A DNA stretch of 64,000 nt from Leptasterias polaris. Lineage: Eukaryota; Echinodermata; Asteroidea; Forcipulatida; Asteriidae. The stretch lies in assembly GCA_037783415.1 (NCBI GenBank), contig JAZGTN010000059.1, positions 5,262,541 through 5,326,540 of the forward strand. The letters are read 5' to 3'. A program made the position numbers and the translations under genes. The stretch's first letter is position 1; every line of letters begins with the position of its first letter. The notes below the pieces were generated by a model. It was not told where the DNA came from and did no database searches. It worked only from the letters and a program-made list of their open reading frames with translations. This document shows, piece by piece, positions 33,735 to 43,776 of this stretch.

Positions 33735-35615
33735 AGCTGGGCAGACTCATGGGGAGAAAGGGATCAAACTGCCCATCTTAAGAGGCGACATTGCTAAAGT
33801 TTTAGTGTGTCTTCTTTTGGGCAGACCCCCCTTGCTCCTGGCTAGCCCCAACAGCTTGGCAGACTCTAGGGGAGAAAGGGATCAAACTGCCCATTTTAAG
33901 AGGTGACATCGCTAAAGTTTTTGTGTGTCTTCTTTTGGGCAGACCCCCCTTGCTCCTGGCTAGCCCCCATGGAAGTCATTACAGTTTGGCAGACTCATGG
34001 GGAGAAAGGGATCAAACTGCTCATCTTAAGTGGCAAGAACTTTTAATATATGTTCCTCAGGCAGTCCCTCTTTGCTCCCGGCTAGCCCCCATTGCAGCCA
34101 GCTAGCCCCCATTGCAGCCAGCTAGCCCCCATGGCAGTCATTACAGCTGGGCGGACTGTGAGGGAGAAAGGTATCAAACTGCCCATCTTAAGAGGCGACA
34201 TTGCTATAGTTCTAGTGTGTCTTTTTTCAGGCAGTCCCCACTCACTCCTGGCTAGCCCCCATGGCAGTCATTACAGCTGGGCAGACTCTGGGGAGAATTG
34301 GATCATACTGCCTATCTTAGGAGGTGACATTGCTAAAGTTTTACTGTGTGAACTTCACCCTGTCTCCCCTTGCTCTCGGCTAGCCCGTATGGCAGTCCTT
34401 ACAGTTTGGCGGACTCTTGGAGAAAAAGGGATTAAACTGCCCATCTTAAGAGGTGACCTCACTAAAGTTTTAGTGTGTTTTCTTTTGGGCAGTCCCCCCT
34501 TGCTCCTGGCTAGCCCCAACAGCTTGGAAGACTCTGGTGGAGAAAGGGATATAACTGCCAATTTTAAGAGGTGACATCACTAAAGTTTTAGTATGTATTC
34601 TTTTGGACAGTCCCCCCTTGCTCCTGGCTAGCCCTATTAACTTGGCAGACTCTGGGGGGGGGGGGGGGGGGAAGAAAGGGATCAAATTGCCCATCTGAAG
34701 AGGTGACATCGCTAAAGTTTTAGTGTGTCTTCTTTCAGGCAGTCCCCCCCCCCCCCCTGCTCCTGGCTAGCCACCACAGCAGTTGTTACAGCTGGGCAGG
34801 CTCTGGGGGAGAAAGGGATATAACTGCCAATTTTAAGAGGTGACATCACTAAAGTTTTACTGTGTATTCTTTTGGACAGTCCCCCTTGCTCCTGGCTAGC
34901 CCCATTAACTTGGCAGACTCTGGGGGGAGAAAGGGATCAAATTGCCCATCTGAAGAGGTGACACTGCTAAAGTTTTAGAGTGTCTTCTTTCGGGCAGTCC
35001 CTCCCTGCTCCCAGCTAGCGACCACAGCAGTCATTACAGCTTGGCGGACTCTTGGGGAGAAAGGGATCATACTGCCCATCTTAAAAGGCAACATAGCTAA
35101 AGTTTTAATGCGTCTTCTTTCAGACGGTCCCTCCTTACTCTCGGCTAGCCCCAATGGCAGTCCTTACAGCTGGGCAGACTCATGGGAGAAAGGGATCAAA
35201 CTGCTCGTCTTAAGAGGCAAGAACTTTTAGTACATCTTCTTCAGGCTGTCTCCCCTTGCTCTAGGCTAGCCCCAATGACAGTCCTTACAACTTGCACTCT
35301 TGGGGAGAAAGGGATCAAACTGCCCATTTTAAGAGGCGACATCGTTAAAGTTTTAGTGTGTCTTCGTTCGGGCAGTCCCCCCTTGCTCTCGGCTAGCCCC
35401 AACAGCAGTCATTACAGCTGGGCAGACTCATAGGGAGAAAGGGATCAAACTGCTCATCTTAAATAGTGAAACCGCTAATGTTTTAGTGTGTCTTCTGTCG
35501 GGCAGTCCCCCCTTGCTCTCTCTCGGCTAGCCCCAGTGGCAGTCCTTACAGCTTGGCGAACTCTTGGGGAGAAAGGGATTTAACTACCCATCTTAAGTAG
35601 CGACATCACTAATTG
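33735..35615 (+). repeat. Tandem array, about 15 diverged units of about 115-165 bp
   Basis: Each unit has GGCAGACTC, GGGGAGAAAGGGATCAAACT, AAGAGGCGACAT, GCTAAAGTTTTAGTGTGTCT and CCTTGCTCCTGGCTAGCCCC. GAGAAAGGGAT or variants recur near 33753, 33870, 33998, 34162, 34809, 34927, 35055, 35190, 35303, 35440 and 35568. G and C runs inside (near 34650 and 34743) are likely unstable. The array sits in the intron-like part between cassettes 3 and 4. Confidence 0.85.
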
Positions 35616-35799
35616 ATCTGCTCATTGATAAACCATTTTGTTGCTGCTTTCAACGTTTTGTCCTCAGTTATTTTTTTGATTGATTGAAAGTATGAAGAAA
35701 TCCAAAGGTAAAGCAAGTTATCTGAAACTGACTGTTTTAGGGACGGTAATGTTCTAAAACACTGAATGTTTCAAATTGTGCTGTTTGTTTGTTTTGAAG

Positions 35800-35878
35800 T
35801 CAGTAAGCATCTCCAAAGACATCTACCCATCAACCATTGACGACCAAGACCAGCCTTAGATGTAGGAGCTATACTCAG
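35800..35878 (+). other. Exon-like cassette, copy 4
   Basis: Preceded by TGTTTTGAAG and followed by ACTCAG|GTGAATTC. It shares ATCTCCAAAGACATCTACC and GATGTAGGAG with copy 2. The flanks (AGAAATCCAAAGGTAAAGC before, GGTCCCAAATGGAGCTCTG after) match those of copies 1 and 2. Confidence 0.4.
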
Positions 35879-37560
35879 GTGAATTCTGAACACCTTTTCT
35901 TGTAATATTTATGCTTGGTCCCAAATGGAGCTCTGTAATAATTTTGCAGCTACTGTTGGTTCGATTTCAACAGCAATGAATGTTTTCCCCCTTTTAAGCT
36001 TTCACAAGGTGCATCAATCAATGTACTACTTACTCTCTAGAGTGATGATTGTTTTGCAAAAACAACAGTTTTTGTATGGTTTAACCTTGCCCTATTTATT
36101 GTAGTCTCCTTATCAGGTGACGGGAAATCTTTAAGCTAAACAATATCTTCCCTGAAAAGAAAATAGAAAGAAGACAACAAATATAGTAGCTTCATTACTT
36201 ATTAAACATTCTGACAGAGTCCTATGGCTTACTTTTAATGAAAATAGGACAAGAAAGGAAATGGTATTAACAAAATCAAGCCTAAAAACCCTACTGACTT
36301 ATCACACTGAAAATACCATCCATGCAAGGGATTTTGCACATTGCAATTGTTGACTTGCATGCAATTTCTCACTTGACCTTTCAGAGCCAGAGATGTAACT
36401 TATAGTTCTCCAAAATCAAGTGCAGAGAGAGTCGCTCCCACTGACATCCTGAAGGTAAAGGAGAGCAACGCGTATGTAAGCATCATTATCATCAAGACAA
36501 CTGAGAAGTTCATTGAGCAACCATGAATGAACAACCAAGCAATTTGTTGTCTGCAACTTTGAGGTATTGTAGGTGTGTTTAATAGTTTGATGTTTTCAGT
36601 TTCATCATATAGTGGGCTGTTTTTGCAGCACTATACAGTTAACACCATTGCAAGCAAGCACATACACATTTTTGGAGCTATTTAGTTGGAGATCTTAATT
36701 AGACCCTTGGTGGTGCCTCAATCCAATATGATGTGCCTCGATCTCATATGTTGTGCCTCGTTTCGAGATTCGGAATAAATGGTGGTATAAACACGGAAAA
36801 TTCCGAATAAATAAAGGGACCTGGACACTTGCACGTGGCCTGGCCGGGGTGACAGCTGGTGGTCGATTTTAAAGATGCTATCTGTGTTGGATGGTTCCGG
36901 TGTGATCACAAATGGTTGACCGAACAGGAGTAGTCCCCAGTCTTTGGCCGTGGGGGCTAGTGGTATGCGTTACTACAGTAGGGGACTGCCTCAGGGACTG
37001 GTTCGCCAAGCTTGGGGTGGCGGACCGGACCCTTCCCAAACGGGAGGTGCAATTAATGGCCCTAGCAATCTGGAAAGCATGTTGGGGCTGGTATCCTGGA
37101 ACCTGCACGTGGTGGCCCTTCTTTGACAAAGCTTACCAGGATGATATCAGCTAAAAATGCTGACTGAATTAAAATGCTTGCGATGGTGTACTTATATATA
37201 ATGGTGTCCTCATATAATATTTTAGATTTTAAATTGTTAGCTTATGAGTCCATGTTCTGCACTAGATGGTAAACTTTATCAGTGTTGTTTACAGTAACTT
37301 TGACTGGTTGGTTTGGCCCCCAAATAAGTATTCACTGGTTTAATTGTTTGGTAATAAACACAATCGCGTTAAGTACAGAAACGAGGCTGCTGCAAGATTG
37401 GTTAGAGCGTGAGATGCGGATATAAAGTTGTTGCGCGTTGAAAATATTGCTGCAAATTTCAGATTGGTTTTTTCGTCACATATACAGGTCTTGTTTGTCT
37501 ACAAGAACTATGAAAATGAACTGAAACATGATATTGTTATATTTATTTTTTTTCCATAAT
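35879..37560. other. No recognised gene
   Basis: Spacer with a more GC-rich island at about 36820-37130. There, open frames on both strands (for example ending ESMLGLVSWNLHVVALL on +) faintly recall the start of a retroelement endonuclease, but no catalytic motif can be identified. Two ATATGATGTGCCTCGATCTC-like units lie at 36725-36765. Confidence 0.4.
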
Positions 37561-37569
37561 TCACAGACA

Positions 37570-40020
37570 AATGTAGGCCTAGATGTGACAAGTAACAAGA
37601 GTAAAACCATATAGGCCTATACATGATCTTAGAATAAAATTGCAAGTAATATATAAGTTGTAAGTTTTAAACAAAATTACTGAAAAACACAAACAAATTA
37701 TTAAAATGAAGGAGGAAAACATTTTTAATTTAACAACAAAAATTACAAGGTCGGGGATTAAGCAAGGAATTAATGATAATAAAATATTCACGATTAAACC
37801 ACTTATGTTACCTTCAAAATTAATTAATTGTTGTTAAGACCTTGTTGACAGCAAAGTTTGTTTAACAAAACAAATTAGGCGTCAGGCCACTAACTTATTT
37901 TTTGCAAAACAAATTATTGTGATTTATTTATTATAATTCCATTAAGATTCACCACTAACATCTGAAAGTCAATGGTTTGATTAAAATTACTATAAACGAA
38001 TGACCACATTACCAATAGCATGTTGAACTTTTAATCAAAAGACCAATTACAATTCATAAGTTAAAAATTAATGATAGCACATGATCAAGTGTTTCAATAT
38101 TTTCTACATAAATAAACGCATTTACACATCCATACAGATAGATTACTAACAAAAAAGAATCTCACTTTAAACTAACAAACAAAATTTAATGTATGTTATG
38201 TCTGTCCATATAAAACAGATTGTGTCACAATGTTCTTGAATTTGACATAAAAATATGTGATAAAGGTAATGTAGTGTCTTCTACTAACACCCTGTAACTT
38301 TAAATTAACATTCATACCTGCTATTTAAATGTATTTGGCATTCAATATATCTCACTATTATTATTTTGATCAAGAATTTACCCTTATAATAAATAAATTA
38401 TAAATCAAGTTTTATATTATAAATTGTTAAGTTTTAACCTCTCAAAATGTTTATCATTGTTACTTCATTTTAATGCAACTGATGATACTGTTAAAATAGA
38501 TCAATTGATAAATATTTTTATGACAAAATTAAATAAATATAACACTTAAAAGCATTAATCTAACTGTAGCAAGTTTATGTTTTATAATGCTAACTACAAT
38601 GAGTTTTGAATTAACAATGTTACAAAATTATAGGCCCACATCTAACTGTCATTTTTATGTAGGATAAAAGTGGTTAAGATTTTCCCATTTTAAATTTATA
38701 TTTTTATGAAATCTTTTATATAGTAATGTTTCATTTTTTACATCACTAATATTAATAAGAATATTGTTTAAAAAAAATAGGTCGGACGTGTAAGTCATGT
38801 GTGTGACTCGGGCGGACATGAAGTCATTGCACATTGAAGATATTGCGGCCAATATCAAAAAGTTCATTTTGTATAGAAGGACTTTATTGTTCAAATCATC
38901 CAATAAAATGCACTGGATTGTGTTATTACTTTATTTCACAATATTTAACAAAAAATGGATGTGAAACAAGTTTTGAAATATAACAAGATTAGGCCTATGA
39001 CGAAACAAAGACAGGGGTGTTAAAAAAAAAATTACAGAATTGGGTTATCACACAAGGAAATATACACCATGAAATTTGTAAAAAATTGATATTAATGATT
39101 TGTTTTATGGGCTTTGTTGACAACAAAGTATGTTTTACAAAACACTTATTAGGCCTATGATTGATTTTTCAACATTAAATAAATCTCACCACCAGAAAGG
39201 ATATGAAATAAATTCCATGGTTAAAATTTCAAAAAATTAAAATTACTTAAACAAGTACCACATTACAAAGTAGCTTATTAGTACTTTTATCAGTAGTTAA
39301 CTTTAAATTATGACATTAAGAGTGGGGTTCATCTGTTAACAACATTATTGTTCAAAACATGCAATAAAATGCACTTGGGTGTGTTATTACTTTATTTCAC
39401 AATAACTAACAGAAAATGGACATATATAACAAGTTTTGAAATGTAACAAGATTATGACGAAACAAAGACACCGGGTGTTAAAAAAAATTACACAATTGGG
39501 TGATTCAAAAGGAATTAATTATGATTTTTTTAAAATTAATATTAATGGGCTTTGTTGAAAACAAAGTATGTTTTACAAAACAACTTATTATGATGATTTT
39601 TTCTACATTAAAATAAATCTCACCACCAGATAGTGAAATAACTTCAAAAAATTAAAATTACTTAGACAAGTAACCACATTACAAATTATTTATTTGTATT
39701 TTTATCAGTAGTTAACTTCAAATGATGACATTAACAGGGGGGGTCATCTATTAACATTAATATGAAGGAATAATCCCAATTACATCAACGCTAATCTATA
39801 TAGGCCTAACTCTAACAAGTTTATGTTTAATAAGTATTTATTTTACAATAACTCATACATGTAAATGTAGTTACTACCATGAAATGGGTTTTCTGAACTA
39901 ACTTAAACATAACCGTGCATAATAGGCTGTACATTTTTATGTAAGATACAAGAAGTGTTTTCCACTTTTCACAAGTTGGTTAAATTTTACATGACCATAT
40001 TGTTCATCCAGTGAAATAAA
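37570..40020. repeat. AT-rich region with diverged tandem duplications
   Basis: About 38887-39350 is repeated at about 39350-39800 (period near 463). Shared strings include CAATAAAATGCACTTGG/TGG, TTATTACTTTATTTCACAAT and ACGAAACAAAGACA. A more distant copy occurs at 37840-38110 (TTGTTGACAGCAAAGTTTG). There is no coding potential. Confidence 0.65.
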
Positions 40021-41282
40021 TGATAGGGGGAACGGGTGATAAAGGAAATCATTGTTTGGAATTGCTATATAGTGATATTATTATTAGTTATTTTAAATTA
40101 TATATAGTGTTAATTATAATATTAGTGTTTATAATTGTTAGAAAAGGTTATATTATTACTAAGGTGGGTGGTTCTTTTGGGTTCAAGTCCTCCTTATTCA
40201 AGTCCTCCTTACAAGTCAGGCCTACATGTGGATTAACACTCTATATAAGTTACAAACTTGAATAAAAACTATCACCAGTAAGAACTTTACGTATAATCAG
40301 TGAGCGTATGCTAGGCCTACCAGGGGCGGATCCAGGATTTTCCAAACGGGGGGGCGTGAAAATTTACCAAGCAGCAAATGGTGAATGCAATTTGTGGCTC
40401 CTACGAGCGCGTAACGCGAAGCCCTTACGGCATGGGCCGGTTCCGGGGCCCGCTTAAATGCTCCGAAACAGTTAGGATTCTAGATGCTCTGTGGTGCGAT
40501 CTCATCATGCAATATCTGACCACTTTTGTTTTAGCAAGATCATCTTAAAAACTTAATTTTCGAGTTGGGAGTCATTGATTTGAATCAGCCATCCTGAGTT
40601 ATAAAAATCAAAATGTAGGCTACAATTAATACTTATTCAGGGGAAAAAACTGTTGGGTGAGACAAACGATAGTGCAATTTTTAATATAATTAACCAAATA
40701 GGGTCTCTTTGTTTATAATTGTTCACATACTTGAGGATTCGAATGTGACATGTTACTACTGATAAGAACAAGTTGTGCTTGTCTTCAGTGACAGCGCGAT
40801 CAAGCAACAATAACACTAATGTACGAAAATGTGAGGGTAGGCCTATTGGCCTAGCCCCCCTTCCCCAGCCCTGCATCGTATCGGTGTACTATCTGCACAA
40901 TTGATAATTACTAGTTTAAAAGAAACACAACAGATATTAACCCTCTTTCTTGAATACACAAACAATCTGTGATTTTCTGAACAGAGTGAGACACCATGAT
41001 TATACGATGTTACATGTATGTCTTAATTGGGCCTAGCACCATTGCAATCATATTGTTGTGTCCGATGTAATTTTTAATCCGGGTTATAAAACTTATCGAT
41101 CAAATAATGCTACTGTAGGCCTACTTGTAGAAAGCCCTAATGCTAATTTTTTTTTTTTAAACATCACAGAAATTGGATGCCTTTCGAGTCGCGAGAGTGA
41201 ATTTTTTTATCACGTATTAACAACTTGCGCGAGAAACATACTAGTTGGGTTCCCTGAACAATTTCACAACATTTATACGATC

Positions 41283-41427
41283 TAATGGGGACCAGACTGG
41301 TTTACATAACGCGCTGAGCATAATAATTTAATATCTTTTGCGCAGACGGGCTTAAGATGCGCACCGCATTACATGTATTTCACAAAACCTTGATGGCGCG
41401 CTGAGTGAATCAGTCTGGTCCCCATTA
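41283..41427. mobile_element. Central 145-bp inverted-repeat unit
   Basis: TAATGGGGACCAGACTG at 41283 is the exact reverse complement of CAGTCTGGTCCCCATTA at 41411-41427. It sits at the centre of the palindrome, so it is either its loop or an independent MITE. Confidence 0.75.
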
Positions 41428-41569
41428 AATATCATCAGTTGATCGTATAACTGTTGTGGACTGTTGTGGAAACCTGACAATGGTTTTTGAGCAAGTTAAT
41501 AATTATGTGGGAAAAAAATCACACTCGCGATTCGAAAAGCAAACAATTTTCCCAAAAGATCTGTGATCA

Positions 41570-41862
41570 TTAAAGGGACACGTTGCCTTAGATCAGGCGA
41601 GTTGGTCTAATAAAAAGCGTTTGTAACCGTTTGTTATGAAATGCATATGGTTAGAAAGATGTTTTAAAAATTTGACTCCCATAAATGGCCGACCGTGTTA
41701 GTTCACGATGTAAAAGGAAAACCGCGCAATTTCGAGGCATATTTGTGTGGATCATTGTATTCTACTTTTAAAACATCTTTCTAACCATATGCATCTCATA
41801 ACATACTGTTACAAATGCTTTTTATAGACCAACTCGTCCAATCCAAGGCAGTGTCCCTTTAA
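41570..41862. mobile_element. MITE with long inverted arms, inserted in the palindrome
   Basis: TTAAAGGGACAC at the left and GTGTCCCTTTAA at the right are inverted copies. Further inside, GCGAGTTGGTCTA/TAGACCAACTCG and ATATGGTTAGAAAGATGTTT/AAACATCTTTCTAACCATAT also pair. It is 293 bp and non-coding. Confidence 0.9.
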
Positions 41863-42699
41863 AAAACAATTAAGCATAAGGCTTTCTACATGTACAGTAG
41901 CATTTGATCAGTACGTATGGTTTCATAACCCGGATTGAAAATAAAATCGGGCACAAAAATAGGAATGCAATGGTGCTAGAGCCAAGGATACAAAGTGGAT
42001 TGGCCCTATTCATGGGGCTATGTCTTCACTTTTTTTTTTTTTTTTTTCTTAATACTAGTTTCCGAAGTTCATATTGTAAAAGTCACATTGTATTTAGCGC
42101 GCGCGCGTGCTGACCGCCAGCCAGAAACTTCTTTGCACAATGTACACACACAGGTGGCATGGTCGACTCACGCTGCGGGTGTATGATCTTCACGCCCCCG
42201 GCCCCGCACCAGGCATTTGCACGGTGTTTCGCGCTTATGTTTAGTGTGTGAGAAGACACGATGTCCACACAAGTCACACAGATTCACGTGTAATTCCTCA
42301 TAAAGTCAGTGAATTAATAAGTAGTGGTCCACAAATGAGTGTACGAGGTACAGATTATTAGTAGCTTTTTTGAAAAAAACAAAATAGGTAGGGCCTATGT
42401 CATTATTAACTTTTGTCTCTCCCTCATTTTTCCTTTTTTTTTTTTTTTCTCAACCAAAAGGGGGGGGGGCGTGCGCCCCCCACGCCCCCCCCTGTATCCG
42501 CCCCTGCCTACAAGTAGATTAATGTTGTGTTTCATTTTATGTGAAACAAATTAAATTTGGAAATGAATTGTACAATATTATCAGCAATTGATTTTGTACA
42601 TCACTAACGCGAAGTCTTAATGAACAACTTCACCAAGTTGAACTGTACATTATTCTTTCCAATTTGTGTTTCCAATTTATGCGAAATATTTATTTGTTT

Positions 42700-43440
42700 T
42701 TCATAAACTGGCGCTGCAGAGATTGAACGTTGATGGACCCTCCTTTGTTCAACTCTTTGTGATAGCAACCGTGGACCACAATGCTTTCCTTTGTGATAGC
42801 AACCGTGGACCTATTGTCCTCTTTTGTTATAGGTCCCCGGTTTGAATGTGGTTACCTACTCGTACACGCACACGCTCACAGACGCCATGTTGTGGGTATT
42901 TGAAAGGTAACATCATATTCGATACGGTCTATAGGAGGTCCACGATTGCAGGCGTATACACACTGTGGTGGGTGTGTGTGTGCGTGCATGGTGTTTTGGT
43001 GTTGTGCGTGTGTGCGTGCGCGCGTGCGTGCGCGCGTGCAAATTATAACTCACACTGTCGTTGTTGGACCCTTGGCAAAAAGATTTGGTCATTATGGCTA
43101 AAACAAAAGAAATGTTGTCTGAGCAATACCTTGAGAAGTACTTGTCAACTCAAAACTTGGCATGTGGATTGGTCCGGGGATCCCCCCCCCCCCCCCCCCC
43201 CCAGAGGTCTGTCGTTGTTGGACACTAGGCAAACTTTTTTGATCATTATGGCCAAAACAAAAGAAATTTTGTCTGAGCAATTTTTTTTGAGAAGTACTTG
43301 TCATTTCAACTCCAAAATTGGTTGGTGGATTGGTCTTGGGATCTCCAAGAAGCCAGCTATGTCAAGGTCAAGGTCATTACGGCTAAAACAAAAGAAATGT
43401 TGCCTTCCTGAACATAACCTGGCAAGTCTTTCTGGGTTAC
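42700..43440 (+). repeat. Mixed simple and short tandem repeats
   Basis: TTGTGATAGCAACCGTGGAC occurs twice (42759 and 42790). A GT/GC alternating tract spans about 42960-43040. Three diverged units with ATTATGGCTAAAACAAAAGAAATGTTGTCTGAGCAAT follow (about 43090, 43245 and 43377), one with a C run at 43183-43202. Related sequence occurs at 55040-55240. The 223-codon frame across this block is not supported as a gene. Confidence 0.7.
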
Positions 43441-43626
43441 ACATGAGCCTCAGTCAGCATCAGGTGAATGGTTTGAATAATCAAATGGGATTAATTCATT
43501 CGCTTTTAATATTGTAGTAATGCACTGGACCACCAAAATCCACTGGAACATCAAAATGGTCAAATGTCAAGAAACGGACTGACTTGCGGGGCATTTGTGT
43601 TTACCAAACTTTTCTTGTTTTTTCAG

Positions 43627-43776
43627 AAATGCGGCTCCTTTTCAAGTTGGAAGAGAGTTCAGGGAGCATCCGGCAAGCTGCAGCCGTTTGGCTTCTGTGA
43701 GTACATCGCACCTGAGGCTAGCCTCAGAGCCATCAGACTGTTAAACGACTTGGAATTAGGAGATAAGAAACTACTG
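43627..43776 (+). CDS. RBM25: RBM25 exon: C-terminal half of the RRM
   Basis: Acceptor TTGTTTTTTCAG and donor CTACTG|GTGAGT; 50 codons, phase 0. FGFCEY is the RNP1-like strand of the RNA-recognition motif, and ASLRAIRLLNDLELGDKKLL is its second helix and last strand. Upstream of it I could not find the first half (the VFVGNI-type RNP2 strand). Confidence 0.9.

Larger units (their letters stand above)
41030..41990. repeat. Long interrupted palindrome
   Basis: The left arm (41030-41283) includes CTAGCACCATTGCA, AATCCGGGTTATAAAAC, GATCAAATAATGCTACTGTA and TCGCGAGAGTGA. These recur reversed in the right arm (TCACACTCGCGA near 41520, TACAGTAGCATTTGATC near 41894, AACCCGGATT near 41928, TGCAATGGTGCTAG near 41967). 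The right arm is split by the MITE at 41570-41862. Confidence 0.85.
40316..42511. mobile_element. 2.2-kb DNA transposon (non-autonomous), nested
   Basis: The left end CAGGGGCGGATCCAGG (40321) and the right end CCTGTATCCGCCCCTG (42491-42506) are inverted copies with one mismatch. CCTAC flanks both sides (40316-40320 and 42507-42511) as a candidate 5-bp target duplication. G-rich and C-rich runs lie just inside each end. No transposase is recognisable. The interior holds a large palindrome (41030-41990), which is itself interrupted by other inverted-repeat elements. Ends starting CAGGGGCGGAT are common in several animal DNA-transposon groups. The superfamily is not decided, because hAT elements would give 8-bp duplications. 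Confidence 0.7.

Noticed and set aside
34092..34574. 160-codon open frame with repeats
   Set aside because: A by-product of the 130-bp tandem array; unit lengths vary and do not preserve frame.
36878..37154. Overlapping frames on both strands in a GC-richer island
   Set aside because: No catalytic motif or family resemblance firm enough; possibly a retroelement scrap but not supportable.
42846..43517. 223-codon open frame
   Set aside because: Runs through GT/GC repeats, a C run and three copies of a short tandem repeat; no domain, low-complexity composition.
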